A stretch of 64,000 nucleotides of DNA, taken from the NCBI GenBank assembly GCA_947588995.1, contig CANPZI010000005.1:62001-126000 (forward strand). The letters are read 5' to 3'. The notes beneath the pieces are model-generated. The model saw only the letters and a program-made list of their open reading frames with translations, searched no databases and was not told the DNA's origin. This document shows, piece after piece, positions 23,323-31,628 of this stretch; the stretch's first letter is position 1; every line of letters starts with the position of its first letter. The translations under genes and the position numbers were made by a program. This DNA is from an uncultured Lachnospiraceae bacterium. GTDB taxonomy: Bacteria; Bacillota; Clostridia; Lachnospirales; Lachnospiraceae.

Positions 23323-24505
23323 AGTAGAGTTTCTCCTCCATAAAAATCTTTTTCATTTCCCGGATCTGTGCCAGGGAAATCTCGCTGCCCCACAGCTCGT
23401 CCGTTTCCAGCTTCTTGCGGAAAACCGTCTCGATCAGCTGCGTATAGTCCAGCTCCGCCTTGGGATCTTTCTCAAAAAGATAGCTGATGGAGGAGACAAT
23501 ACAGTCGGCAAACAGCACCACTACCGTCTCACGCGAGACAATCTTCTCCGACTCGTCCACAAACTCTTTCAAAATCTTCCTGGTATTCGGCGGGAAATGA
23601 TACTCCCCGCAGATTGCCTCCACATTCTCCCAGGTATTCTCTCCCCGCAGAACACCGATCCGCTGATAATAGGCGCAGGCTTTCGCCGCCGCGTCATCCA
23701 GGCCGAGTCTCCTGGCAATCCGATCGCTTAAGTACGCCGTATGGATCGCGTGATAATATTCAGCCTTGGACTTATCCTTGAGCTGCACGAGAAGCGGGAA
23801 CTCCGGATCATTGATCTCCATGTACTTCTCGCGGTTCCTGTGGATCACCGCCGTGCTGAACAGCTTCAGGCTGACCAACAGCAGGATACAGCTCACAATC
23901 AGATTGACAGCCGGAATCATAAACTGCGCCGCGGACAGCCTCTCTCCCGAAAGCAGAATCACGTTCGCCGTCAGGCACAGGGTGAGTATCATCAGAGAGA
24001 GAAACATCGGAATCCCTACTTTGAACTCTTCGTTCAGCGTACTGAACACCAGGATGCCGGCCATGCCGCTGATAAAATACAGCCAGAAAACCGAAAACGA
24101 AGCCCCGGCAAGGCTGACGGACAAAAGCAGGCAGACGCTCCCCGCCGCCAGACCGGTCAGCCCGTCGCTGAACACGCCAAGCAGCACAAAGATCACCAGA
24201 AACGGCCAGCCTGTCACCGGCAGATACGGCAGCAGCACCGCGGCGATGAGTCCGCCCAGATACATCAGCGCAAACCGCGCATATTTGCCGTCGTTGCGAT
24301 AGATAAAACGCGCATTGAACTCCTCCAGCGTGAACGCAAAGATCACAATGCCCGTACCGGCGAGAACCATGACCACATCACGCAGCAGCAGTTCCGTCTC
24401 TCTTCCATGGAGCAGCGCGCCCAGGACTGCGGCCAGACCCGCCAGCACAAACATGAGTCCGAAGATCGCTATTCTCTTGATCGTCTGTTGTTTATTGTTT
24501 TCCAC
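23297..24505 (-). CDS. HD-domain membrane protein of the PgpH (7TM-HD) group
   Basis: A 402-residue protein with about eight membrane helices and a C-terminal HD-type domain carrying YYHAIHTAYLSDRIARRLGL and later VVVLFADCIVSSISYL. PgpH proteins hydrolyse cyclic di-AMP. Here the usual long extracellular 7TMR-HDED part is missing and the HD motif is degenerate (HAIHTA instead of H...HD), so phosphodiesterase activity is doubtful. Its place between phoH and ybeY is where pgpH sits in other Firmicutes. A GTG at 24505 after AGCAGGA is the best start and overlaps the phoH stop by 14 bases. Confidence 0.65.
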   Translation of the reverse strand: MENNKQQTIKRIAIFGLMFVLAGLAAVLGALLHGRETELLLRDVVMVLAGTGIVIFAFTLEEFNARFIYRNDGKYARFALMYLGGLIAAVLLPYLPVTGWPFLVIFVLLGVFSDGLTGLAAGSVCLLLSVSLAGASFSVFWLYFISGMAGILVFSTLNEEFKVGIPMFLSLMILTLCLTANVILLSGERLSAAQFMIPAVNLIVSCILLLVSLKLFSTAVIHRNREKYMEINDPEFPLLVQLKDKSKAEYYHAIHTAYLSDRIARRLGLDDAAAKACAYYQRIGVLRGENTWENVEAICGEYHFPPNTRKILKEFVDESEKIVSRETVVVLFADCIVSSISYLFEKDPKAELDYTQLIETVFRKKLETDELWGSEISLAQIREMKKIFMEEKLYYAFFLRRE

Positions 24506-25505
24506 GATTATGATTCCTGCTTTTTTCTTTTCGTTCGCCGCGTCTCTTCTCACCCGCCTCGTAATCGTCATAAGCCCTGACGATCTTCTGCACGAGAGGA
24601 TGCCGCACGACATCCCTGCTGCTCAGGTTACAGAAAGCGATGCCGTCTATTTTGGAGAGGACTCTCTGCGCGATATCCAGCCCGGACTTCGCGTCCGGCG
24701 CCAGATCTTTCTGGGAAGCGTCTCCCGTCACGATGACTTTTGACCCGAAACCGATACGGGTCAGAAACATCTTCATCTGTGCCGGCGTCGTGTTCTGCGC
24801 CTCATCCAGGATAATGTAGGCATTATCCAGCGTCCGCCCTCTCATATAGGCCAGGGGCGCAACTTCAATCAGGCCCTTTTCCATATTTCTCGTGAAGCTC
24901 TCCGCGCCCATAATCTGATAGAGCGCATCATAGAGCGGGCGAAGATAAGGATCTACCTTGCTCTGCAGGTCGCCGGGCAGAAAGCCCAGTTTCTCCCCTG
25001 CCTCAATCGCCGGTCTGGTCAGGATGATCCTGCCGACCTCATTGTTCTTGAAAGCGGTGATCGCCATCGCCATCGCCAGATACGTCTTGCCTGTTCCCGC
25101 CGGCCCGATGCCGAAGACAATCATGTGATCCCTGATCGCGTCCACATACCGCTTCTGGCCGAGTGTTTTCGGCTTGATCGGCTTGCCGTTCACCGTATGA
25201 CAGATACAGTCGTCGTCAATCTCCAGAAGAACGTCACTGTCGCTCTCACTCTCCATCTCTATGGCATAGTTGACATTCTGTTCCTCCAGCTCGCGCCCCC
25301 GCTCCGACAGAGCGATCAACTCCCGCATCACATGGGATGCTTTCCCGACATCCTCCCTGTCGCCGCTGATCCTCACCGCGCCGTCACGGTCGATGATTGT
25401 CACCCGAAAGTCTTCCTCTATCTTCCTGATATGGGCGTCATGGCTGCCAAACAGATTCCGCATGTGCTCCAGCGGCACATCGATACTGACCGTATACTCT
25501 CCCAT
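24492..25505 (-). CDS. phoH: PhoH family ATPase
   Basis: A 337-residue protein with an N-terminal KH-like region (MRNLFGSHDAHIRKIEEDF) and the PhoH ATPase. The P-loop is FGIGPAGTGKTYLAMAMA, then LTRPAIEAGEKLGFLPGDL, Walker B YIILDEAQNTTPAQMK and VTGDASQKDL. PhoH proteins bind nucleotides and act on RNA in the YbeY/Era neighbourhood. The frame opens at 25598, inside yqfD; ATG 25505 lies just after the yqfD stop and starts the conserved MGEYTVSIDVPL. The charged C-terminus (GEKRRGERKEK) is typical. Confidence 0.92.
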   Translation of the reverse strand: MGEYTVSIDVPLEHMRNLFGSHDAHIRKIEEDFRVTIIDRDGAVRISGDREDVGKASHVMRELIALSERGRELEEQNVNYAIEMESESDSDVLLEIDDDCICHTVNGKPIKPKTLGQKRYVDAIRDHMIVFGIGPAGTGKTYLAMAMAITAFKNNEVGRIILTRPAIEAGEKLGFLPGDLQSKVDPYLRPLYDALYQIMGAESFTRNMEKGLIEVAPLAYMRGRTLDNAYIILDEAQNTTPAQMKMFLTRIGFGSKVIVTGDASQKDLAPDAKSGLDIAQRVLSKIDGIAFCNLSSRDVVRHPLVQKIVRAYDDYEAGEKRRGERKEKSRNHNRGKQ

Positions 25506-25515
25506 ACATCCGCTG

Positions 25516-26781
25516 CTATTCCTGCCGCGCAGCATCCTCCTCTTTCGATGATTCCGCACCGGGTTCTCCCGCGGCTGGAGCCGTCGCCGTCGGCACAAGC
25601 CGCACTGCCGCCGCCTCCAGCTGCATGTGCGCAGTCAGAGCCCAATTTGTCTCATTCTTTTCTATTGTAACATTTTTTCCGATAATTTGTACCCCTTTTT
25701 CCTCTAAAGTTGAGATTATTTTGTCCCACTCCTCCTGCATGGCGGCATTCATCTCCGCTTCCGTGTGCCGCTGCCGCACCATCTCATATTCCCGAACCGT
25801 CCTGGTGCCGTAATACAGGGGCAGATACAGGCGGTCCAACAGCCGGACCTGCTTCTTCTCGCCGCTGACATCATAGTCGTCATACGCAATCTTTCCCCAC
25901 CTCAGATTCCACTCTCTGTCGTTAATGCCGAGGGTAATCATCTTCTTCTGTCTGCCGGAATAGCGCTTCTCCTCATACAGGATATCCCGTTTGACGCTGC
26001 ACGATTCCGTGTATCTGAGTTTGATGTCCGCATCGGCTTCGACATACCGGTATTTCCGCACCGTAGCGTCCTCGTTGTAGACCGGCACCGCGCCGCTCAC
26101 GAGAATGTCTCCCACAGCCACTGTGTCACCCAGCGCCACCTGCGGCACACCGCTCCTCGTGATGATATAGGACACCATGCCCGCCTTGTCCGCGGCCAGA
26201 TCCCTGCCCGCCGTCTCTTCCCGCCGGTCCGTCCGGTCATAATTTGGCATTTCATTTTCCCTGATATGGACGAGCAGCGTCGTCCCTCTGATCTGTACGG
26301 ATGTCCAGGTGATAACGCTGTAATCCTCCCTGAGGGCCTCCTCCAACATTTCCAGCTGCAGCCGGCTTTTTTTCATAGGCACATGGACGCCCAGCCGGGC
26401 CAGATCATCTAAGAGCACGTCCTCGGTAAGTGTATAATTGCCGTCGATCTCAATGTTCCACAGATACCCGGACATCAGGATCCAGAACAGCATACAGCAC
26501 AAAAAACCCGCCACGAAGATTTTGCGGTGCCGCATTTTGGACACAAAAAAAGGCAGTCCGTATTTTTTCAGGACAGCTGCCCTCGTCCCCGTCTTCTTTA
26601 AGAGCGGCTTCAGCGCGAAAAATCCTTTCACACTGATATTCATTGTGGCATAATCCCCGCGGTTTACGATATCCCACACGAGGATATCGTGATTGCCGCA
26701 CAGGTTGAGCAGACGCTCCGTGGAGTATCCCCACACCCTGATCGTCACATAGCCCCTGATGTATTGAATCCAATGAAGCAT
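25516..26781 (-). CDS. yqfD: Sporulation protein YqfD
   Basis: A 421-residue protein with the YqfD plan. The N-terminal domain runs MLHWIQYIRGYVTIRVWGYS to KPLLKKTGTR, followed by one membrane helix (IFVAGFLCCMLFWILMSGYLW). An extracytoplasmic part contains LARLGVHVPMKK, VITWTSVQIRGTTLLVHIREN and a C-terminal segment ending with a Glu/Ala-rich tail. YqfD is made under sigma-E in the mother cell, is needed for normal sporulation, and is broadly conserved in spore formers. The start ATG 26781 with GAGAGGGAAGA lies 14 bases after yqfC; an upstream ATG at 26802 would overlap it. Confidence 0.9.
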   Translation of the reverse strand: MLHWIQYIRGYVTIRVWGYSTERLLNLCGNHDILVWDIVNRGDYATMNISVKGFFALKPLLKKTGTRAAVLKKYGLPFFVSKMRHRKIFVAGFLCCMLFWILMSGYLWNIEIDGNYTLTEDVLLDDLARLGVHVPMKKSRLQLEMLEEALREDYSVITWTSVQIRGTTLLVHIRENEMPNYDRTDRREETAGRDLAADKAGMVSYIITRSGVPQVALGDTVAVGDILVSGAVPVYNEDATVRKYRYVEADADIKLRYTESCSVKRDILYEEKRYSGRQKKMITLGINDREWNLRWGKIAYDDYDVSGEKKQVRLLDRLYLPLYYGTRTVREYEMVRQRHTEAEMNAAMQEEWDKIISTLEEKGVQIIGKNVTIEKNETNWALTAHMQLEAAAVRLVPTATAPAAGEPGAESSKEEDAARQE

Positions 26782-26794
26782 TCTTCCCTCTCCG

Positions 26795-27094
26795 TCAAAC
26801 ATAGCGCACAGTGTCTATGCTGCCGCTTATTTTCATGTCTTCATTGGTATAATAATCTATGGAGAGCCGCCTGCCCTCAAAACAAATCCTGCAGTTCTTC
26901 CCCTGCAGCACGATCGATTCCGCGGTGTATTCCAGAATCCCCTTGTAATTCTGGATAAAAGCCTCCCTGTTGCCGGTGAGTGTCACGATCGCCGCTCCCA
27001 GCATCGTGTCTTTCGGGAGCTTGAGCGAATCTACAATCATTTCCTTGGAGGCGGATAAGGCTGACAGGGCCGGTCTTTTCGCATTTCTTCTCAT
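26795..27094 (-). CDS. yqfC: Sporulation protein YqfC
   Basis: A 99-residue protein matching YqfC: KLPKDTMLGAAIVTLTGNRE, then IQNYKGILEYTAESIVLQGK and IDYYTNEDMKISG, a YabP/YqfC-type beta domain. YabP/YqfC proteins act in the mother cell during spore coat and envelope assembly. It is directly upstream of yqfD, the universal arrangement, and its presence with yqfD is strong evidence that the organism sporulates. Confidence 0.92.
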   Translation of the reverse strand: MRRNAKRPALSALSASKEMIVDSLKLPKDTMLGAAIVTLTGNREAFIQNYKGILEYTAESIVLQGKNCRICFEGRRLSIDYYTNEDMKISGSIDTVRYV

Positions 27095-27160
27095 AGTTTA
27101 CTATATGACGGCCCGTCAGGATTCATGCCTCGATTCTCGCAGCCCTCCGCCCGCGAAGCC

Positions 27161-28468
27161 TCATTCCCGCACGATACCCCGAATCAGCGGTCCGGAAGAA
27201 GCGGGACTGTCTCCCAGATGATAAGCCTTGAGGAATCTCGCCCGCGCCGCCTCAAGCTTCGCCCTGTCGTTGGCGTAGACAGTCGCAAGCGGCTCGCCCG
27301 TCCGGACATGATCCCCCACTTTCTTGTGCAGCACGAGCCCTACCGAAAGATCGACCGCGCTCTCTTTTGTCTCTCTGCCGCCTCCCAGAAGCAGGGAGCA
27401 GATGCCGATCTCATCGCAGTCAATCTTCGTCACATAGCCTTCCTGGACGGAGCCGATCTCCTCGACAATCCCGGCCTGCGGCAGAAGCGAAGTGTCATAG
27501 ACCGCCTTAGGATCGCCGCCCTGCGCCTCAACAAACTCCGCCAGCTTGCGGAGCGCGCTGCCGTCCTCTACGACTGCCTGCAGTTTCCCTGCGGCCTCCT
27601 GTTCGCTGTCCGCGGCGCCGCCCGCGATCAGCATATATGTGCCCAGCGTCCGGCACAGCCCGGCGAAATCCTCCGGGCCCTCGCCCCGCAGAGTATCCAC
27701 GGCCTCCCGCACTTCCAGCGCGTTGCCCACCGCGCGCCCCAGCGGCTGATCCATATCCGACACGACGGCTATGGTCTTTTTCCCTGCCATATTGCCTAAC
27801 GTCACCATCTCTCTTGCCAGCGCGAAAGAATCCTCCTCCGTCTTCATGAACGCGCCGCTGCCTGTCTTGACATCCAGCACGATGGCGTCCGCGCCGGAAG
27901 CCAGTTTCTTGCTCATGATGGAACTGGCGATCAGCGACATATTGTCCACCGTGGCAGTCACGTCGCGCAGGGCGTACAGCTTCTTATCCGCCGGCGCGAT
28001 GTCAGCCGTCTGCCCCATGATCGAGACGCCGATCTCATTGACCTGCCTGACAAAGCGTTCGGCATCTATCCCCGTCGTGAAGCCCGGAAAGCTCTCCAGC
28101 TTGTCGATGGTGCCGCCGGTGTGCCCCAGCCCTCTGCCGCTCATCTTGGCGATCTTTACGCCGCACGCGGCAACCATCGGTGTGAGCGCAATGGATGTCT
28201 TATCACCCACGCCGCCGGTGGAATGTTTGTCCACTTTAATGCCCGCAATCCCGCTCAAATCCATCATATCCCCGCTGTGGGCCATGGCCATGGTGAGCGC
28301 CACCGTCTCCTCCGGGCTCATGCCGCGGAAATAGATCGCCATCATCATAGCCGACATCTGGTAATCCGGAATCTGTCCCGCCGTGTACGCACGGATCATG
28401 TCGTCTATCTCCGCAGTGCTTAAGACGCCGCCGTTTCGCTTTTTGACAATCAGATCATACATTCTCAT
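27161..28468 (-). CDS. pdp: Pyrimidine-nucleoside phosphorylase
   Basis: A 435-residue enzyme of the thymidine/pyrimidine-nucleoside phosphorylase family. It starts MRMYDLIVKKRNGGVLS and carries the phosphate- and base-binding segments KVDKHSTGGVGDKTS and MSGRGLGHTGGTIDKLES. It splits pyrimidine nucleosides with phosphate into base and sugar-1-phosphate for salvage. The frame opens at 28528 inside rlmH, but GGAGG nine bases before ATG 28468 fixes the start. The C-terminal PYNP domain (EIGICSLLLGGGRETK) is complete. It follows rlmH on the same strand. Confidence 0.93.
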   Translation of the reverse strand: MRMYDLIVKKRNGGVLSTAEIDDMIRAYTAGQIPDYQMSAMMMAIYFRGMSPEETVALTMAMAHSGDMMDLSGIAGIKVDKHSTGGVGDKTSIALTPMVAACGVKIAKMSGRGLGHTGGTIDKLESFPGFTTGIDAERFVRQVNEIGVSIMGQTADIAPADKKLYALRDVTATVDNMSLIASSIMSKKLASGADAIVLDVKTGSGAFMKTEEDSFALAREMVTLGNMAGKKTIAVVSDMDQPLGRAVGNALEVREAVDTLRGEGPEDFAGLCRTLGTYMLIAGGAADSEQEAAGKLQAVVEDGSALRKLAEFVEAQGGDPKAVYDTSLLPQAGIVEEIGSVQEGYVTKIDCDEIGICSLLLGGGRETKESAVDLSVGLVLHKKVGDHVRTGEPLATVYANDRAKLEAARARFLKAYHLGDSPASSGPLIRGIVRE

Positions 28469-28524
28469 GTCCGCAGACCTCCGTTTTCCGGCTCTGTTCC
28501 AGTCCTGTTTCCCGTGACAGGCCA

Positions 28525-29004
28525 TCACTTGTGATAAGGCTCTCCGTTCAGGATGCGGTATGCCCGATAGATCTGCTCTAACAGGATGACCCGCATCAGC
28601 TGGTGCGGAAACGTCATTTTAGAAAAGCTGACCGTCAGGTCAGCTTTCTTACGCACCTCTTCATGCAGCCCCAGAGAGCCGCCGATCACAAACTGGATAT
28701 GGCTTGTCCCCTGCGTCGCAAGCTGTCCGATCTGCTCCGCGAACTCCTCGGAGGTAAACTCTCTGCCCCGCATATCCAGCGCCGCCACATAAGCGTCCGC
28801 CCTGACGTGCCGCAGAATCCGCTCCGCTTCTTTTGCCCTGACCGCTTCGTCCAAAGCCGTACCCGCACGGTCCGGCGTCCTCTCGTCCTCCACCTGAATG
28901 ATCTTAAGACTGCAGTATCTGCCAAGCCGCTTCTCGTACTCCGCAGCCGCGTCCCTCAGGAAACGCTCCTTGATCCTGCCGACCGCAATCACCGTTATCT
29001 TCAT
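28525..29004 (-). CDS. rlmH: 23S rRNA (pseudouridine-1915-N3)-methyltransferase RlmH
   Basis: A 159-residue SPOUT methyltransferase starting MKITVIAVGRIKERF. The cofactor knot is visible in HIQFVIGGSLGLHEEV, and the conserved end is EQIYRAYRILNGEPYHK. It methylates pseudouridine 1915 in helix 69 of 23S rRNA. Length is the family standard. The ATG overlaps the stop of the upstream zinc-ribbon gene by four bases, indicating co-translation. Confidence 0.95.
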   Translation of the reverse strand: MKITVIAVGRIKERFLRDAAAEYEKRLGRYCSLKIIQVEDERTPDRAGTALDEAVRAKEAERILRHVRADAYVAALDMRGREFTSEEFAEQIGQLATQGTSHIQFVIGGSLGLHEEVRKKADLTVSFSKMTFPHQLMRVILLEQIYRAYRILNGEPYHK

Positions 29005-29678
29005 TTCTCCTCGAACAGCTCCTGATAATATTCGTCCACAAAATGCTCCAAAAGCCCCTGATCCAGATTCAGGAATTTATTGTTGATCAGTTCTTTCATC
29101 TTATCGGCGCGGCGAAAATATTTCTGTTCTTCCGGCATCCCCTCCAGCGAGAGACCCTCGTCGATCTGCTCCGCGCTCAGATTGGCAAGGCACCATTTCT
29201 TAAGCTCCGACAAGAGGGTATCCTCCGACCGGGCCTGTATCTGCAGGATTTTGGAATTGCGCATGGACACAACGCCAAACACAACGAACAGAATAAACAT
29301 CGCTCCCATGACGCCGCACACGAAATAGCGGGGCGTATCCGCGCCGTGAAAAAGCGGAATGATATTCATAAACACGAGAATATCCAGAATAAATCCGAGA
29401 ATGCCCACAAAGAACAGCATATATGCGGAAGTGCGGTTGTCCTCCGCCTGCATGGCGCTGTCCCGATAGGTATGATAGGGAGAGCGGGCCGCTTCAGACC
29501 GCTCTTCCTCCTCTGTCTCATCCTGCTCTTCTTCGGATATGATATCCGCGAATGCCGCTGGCGTCACAGATTCCGCTGGCGGTTCCTCCTTAAGCTCGTC
29601 TACCAGCGCGGTATGACAATCTGCACAGAACTCTATTCCTTCCCTATACTCGTTCTTACACACAGGACACCAAGGCAT
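29001..29678 (-). CDS. Zinc-ribbon membrane protein of unknown function
   Basis: A 225-residue protein with an N-terminal zinc ribbon (PWCPVCKNEYREGIEFCADC, four Cys in two pairs), an acidic linker (DIISEEEQDETEEEERSE) and two membrane helices (AYMLFFVGILGFILDILVFM and RYFVCGVMGAMFILFVVFGVV). A helical C-terminal domain ends FVDEYYQELFEEK. Start ATG 29678 follows AGGAGTGCGACGAAC; the longer frame upstream overlaps the next gene. It is coupled to rlmH by a four-base overlap. Function unknown. Confidence 0.7.
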   Translation of the reverse strand: MPWCPVCKNEYREGIEFCADCHTALVDELKEEPPAESVTPAAFADIISEEEQDETEEEERSEAARSPYHTYRDSAMQAEDNRTSAYMLFFVGILGFILDILVFMNIIPLFHGADTPRYFVCGVMGAMFILFVVFGVVSMRNSKILQIQARSEDTLLSELKKWCLANLSAEQIDEGLSLEGMPEEQKYFRRADKMKELINNKFLNLDQGLLEHFVDEYYQELFEEK

Positions 29679-29742
29679 GTTCGTCGCACTCCTTTTATCA
29701 CAATCGGTAAAAAATGGCAAAAAGGTAAAACACAGCTTTATT

Positions 29743-30033
29743 TTATAATGATTCTGTACGAATTGCAACACTCTCCTGTTGTTCGCCTCTGATATTGGAG
29801 TAGACAGTCTTGGCGCTGATTCCGTCCAGCTTGCCGATCTTGCCGGACAGCGCGTTGATGACATCCTGCGGCGCGTCGATCGCCACACTGATGATATTGA
29901 TATCCCGCCTGCGGTAGGGGATACCCATCCTGCCGATGATATACCGCCCGTACTCATGCAGCAGCATATTGAGCCGCTCCACGCTCTCAGGCCTCTCCAC
30001 AATAATGCCGATCAACGCGATCCTCGTATCCAT
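29743..30033 (-). CDS. TM1266 family putative iron-only hydrogenase system regulator
   Basis: A 96-residue ACT/NikR-like ferredoxin-fold protein: RIALIGIIVERPESVERLNML, then YGRYIIGRMGIPYRRRDINIISVAIDAP and LSGKIGKLDGISAKTVYS. These match the small TM1266-type proteins found with [FeFe]-hydrogenase maturation genes and thought to be regulatory. No hydrogenase maturation gene is in this window. It lies four bases after the MORN-repeat gene on the same strand. Confidence 0.8.
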   Translation of the reverse strand: MDTRIALIGIIVERPESVERLNMLLHEYGRYIIGRMGIPYRRRDINIISVAIDAPQDVINALSGKIGKLDGISAKTVYSNIRGEQQESVAIRTESL

Positions 30034-30036
30034 GCT

Positions 30037-31158
30037 TCACTCCTTTTTCCACAGTTCCTCGATACCCTGATTCCTGTTTTCGGACTTGTCAATGTCAAGG
30101 CAGAGTGTATGATCCGTCTTGCTGCGCCACACGGAACACTCGCCGATGGCACTCATATCCCGCCACAGTTCAAATTCCCCTCTATTGGCAATCCCGTCCC
30201 ACTCCTCGATGTTGCCGATACCGTTCACGGTATAGCCGTACAGTTCGCCGTCATACATACCGTCCACAAAGCTGCCGACAACATTCTGGATCAGGCGTTC
30301 ATCTGCCCGCAGTCTGGAAGTGTCCACATCGTAATGCTCTGCGCCCTCCCCGTTCGGCAGATCATTGGCCCATGCCCCGGAATAGCTGTGCGCCATGTAT
30401 TTGCCCATGGCATTTCTTTTGCTCTTCTCGCTGATATAGAACCGGAACCATGTGCCCGTCCCGCTCCTCGTGCCGTTCTCCCAATCCCCATAGTAATAAC
30501 TGTTGTCCTCGTAGATGGCGAGTCCTTTGCCGTCAGGCTGTCCGCTGCCGTTCAGATCGCCCGTATAGTAATAGTTTCCTGTCTCTTTCAGTCCCTCGGA
30601 CAGCTTGACATAGCGCCGCAGATGCGCCAGATCCCAGATGGCGGGCTGGTTATTGTCTGCGAAGTAAGGCAGCGCCTCATTCAGAATATACTCTTTCGTG
30701 TAGGAGACATCATTCTCGTCCTCCACATCGACCACCACCGCCGACTTATCGCTGTCCTCAGCCACAGGCTCCAGAGGTTCTTCTTCCTCCTCTTCCTCCT
30801 CAGCACCGGGCTGCTCCTCTGTCATCTCCTGCGGCACGACTATAACGCTCTCTCCCGCCTCGGGGACATAATCGTTCTTCTGCTGCTCTCTCGCATAATC
30901 CGTGATGCTCTGCTGTGGATCCATCTGCGCATCCGCCTGCTGCGAACGGTTCTTTGCCGACAACAGCACAAGAAGCACAATCACGCAGAGCAGAAGCACG
31001 ACAATCGCGCCAAGAAGCACTGTCGTCATAAAGGGGCTCTGCAGCAGTCCGCCGCTTTTCTTTTCGCGCTCCTTCTGCTCCTCTTTCTCTTCCTCTTCCT
31101 GCCATTCTCTCTGATCATCGTCTTCGTCCGTATTGTGATTTCTCTCCATCAGATTCAT
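30037..31158 (-). CDS. MORN-repeat membrane protein of unknown function
   Basis: A 373-residue protein. A charged, glutamate-rich N-terminus (residues 1-38) leads into one membrane helix (VLLGAIVVLLLCVIVLLVLL). An acidic linker with eight consecutive Glu follows, then an outer domain with MORN-like motifs YYYTGDLNGSGQPDGKGLA, YYYGDWENGTRSGTGTW and YSGAWANDLPNGEG. MORN repeats usually bind lipids or mediate assembly. The start ATG 31158 follows GAGGGCAGAATT; upstream Met codons overlap the Dabb gene. The function in this group is unknown. Confidence 0.65.
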   Translation of the reverse strand: MNLMERNHNTDEDDDQREWQEEEEKEEQKEREKKSGGLLQSPFMTTVLLGAIVVLLLCVIVLLVLLSAKNRSQQADAQMDPQQSITDYAREQQKNDYVPEAGESVIVVPQEMTEEQPGAEEEEEEEEPLEPVAEDSDKSAVVVDVEDENDVSYTKEYILNEALPYFADNNQPAIWDLAHLRRYVKLSEGLKETGNYYYTGDLNGSGQPDGKGLAIYEDNSYYYGDWENGTRSGTGTWFRFYISEKSKRNAMGKYMAHSYSGAWANDLPNGEGAEHYDVDTSRLRADERLIQNVVGSFVDGMYDGELYGYTVNGIGNIEEWDGIANRGEFELWRDMSAIGECSVWRSKTDHTLCLDIDKSENRNQGIEELWKKE

Positions 31159-31168
31159 AATTCTGCCC

Positions 31169-31471
31169 TCATTCTGTCTCATAGTCCAGACACGTTCTGT
31201 TCTCCGTAACGCTGCCGATATAGGCGGCGGCAGCCTTGTGCGCCGGGGATACCTGATAGGCCTGCAGCGCCTCCCCGCTCTCAAATACAGAAATCAGACC
31301 GATATCCCTGTTGCTAGATGCCAGCGCCTCCGTCTCCACCCTTAGGGAAACGACGCCGGGAACCTGCCCGGCCACCGCCTCCAGCTCTCTCTTGATGCGC
31401 GCCGCAGCCTCCGCCTTTTCCGTCTGCGTCAGTTCCGTTTTCAGATTCCATAAAACAATGTGATGAACCAT
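31169..31471 (-). CDS. Dabb family (stress-responsive A/B barrel) protein
   Basis: A 100-residue protein starting MVHHIVLWNLKTELTQ and continuing GVVSLRVETEALASSNRDIGLISVFESGEALQAYQ, with the conserved His at YQVSPAHKAAAAYI. This is the dimeric alpha-beta barrel (Dabb) domain, often of unknown substrate. Start ATG 31471 has GAAAGGGG nine bases upstream; a Met three codons earlier lies too close to it. It lies 10 bases before the MORN gene. Confidence 0.85.
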   Translation of the reverse strand: MVHHIVLWNLKTELTQTEKAEAAARIKRELEAVAGQVPGVVSLRVETEALASSNRDIGLISVFESGEALQAYQVSPAHKAAAAYIGSVTENRTCLDYETE

Positions 31472-31628
31472 ACGCTTCATCCCCTTTCTTCTTGATCATA
31501 ATCCAGATTTCTTAACAAACCGCTGTGCAAATTCTTAAGATTTTCTATATCCGCCTCTTAGGAAGTAAGAAGAGCCCGCCAAACTGACAGACTCTTCTAC
31601 CGGCGCGCACTGCCTGCCGTGCACGCGT

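Noticed and set aside
31569-31600. Terminator after nfnB
   Set aside because: AGAAGAG and CTCTTCT can pair, but the loop is long and no U-rich tract follows on the minus strand, so it is not convincing.
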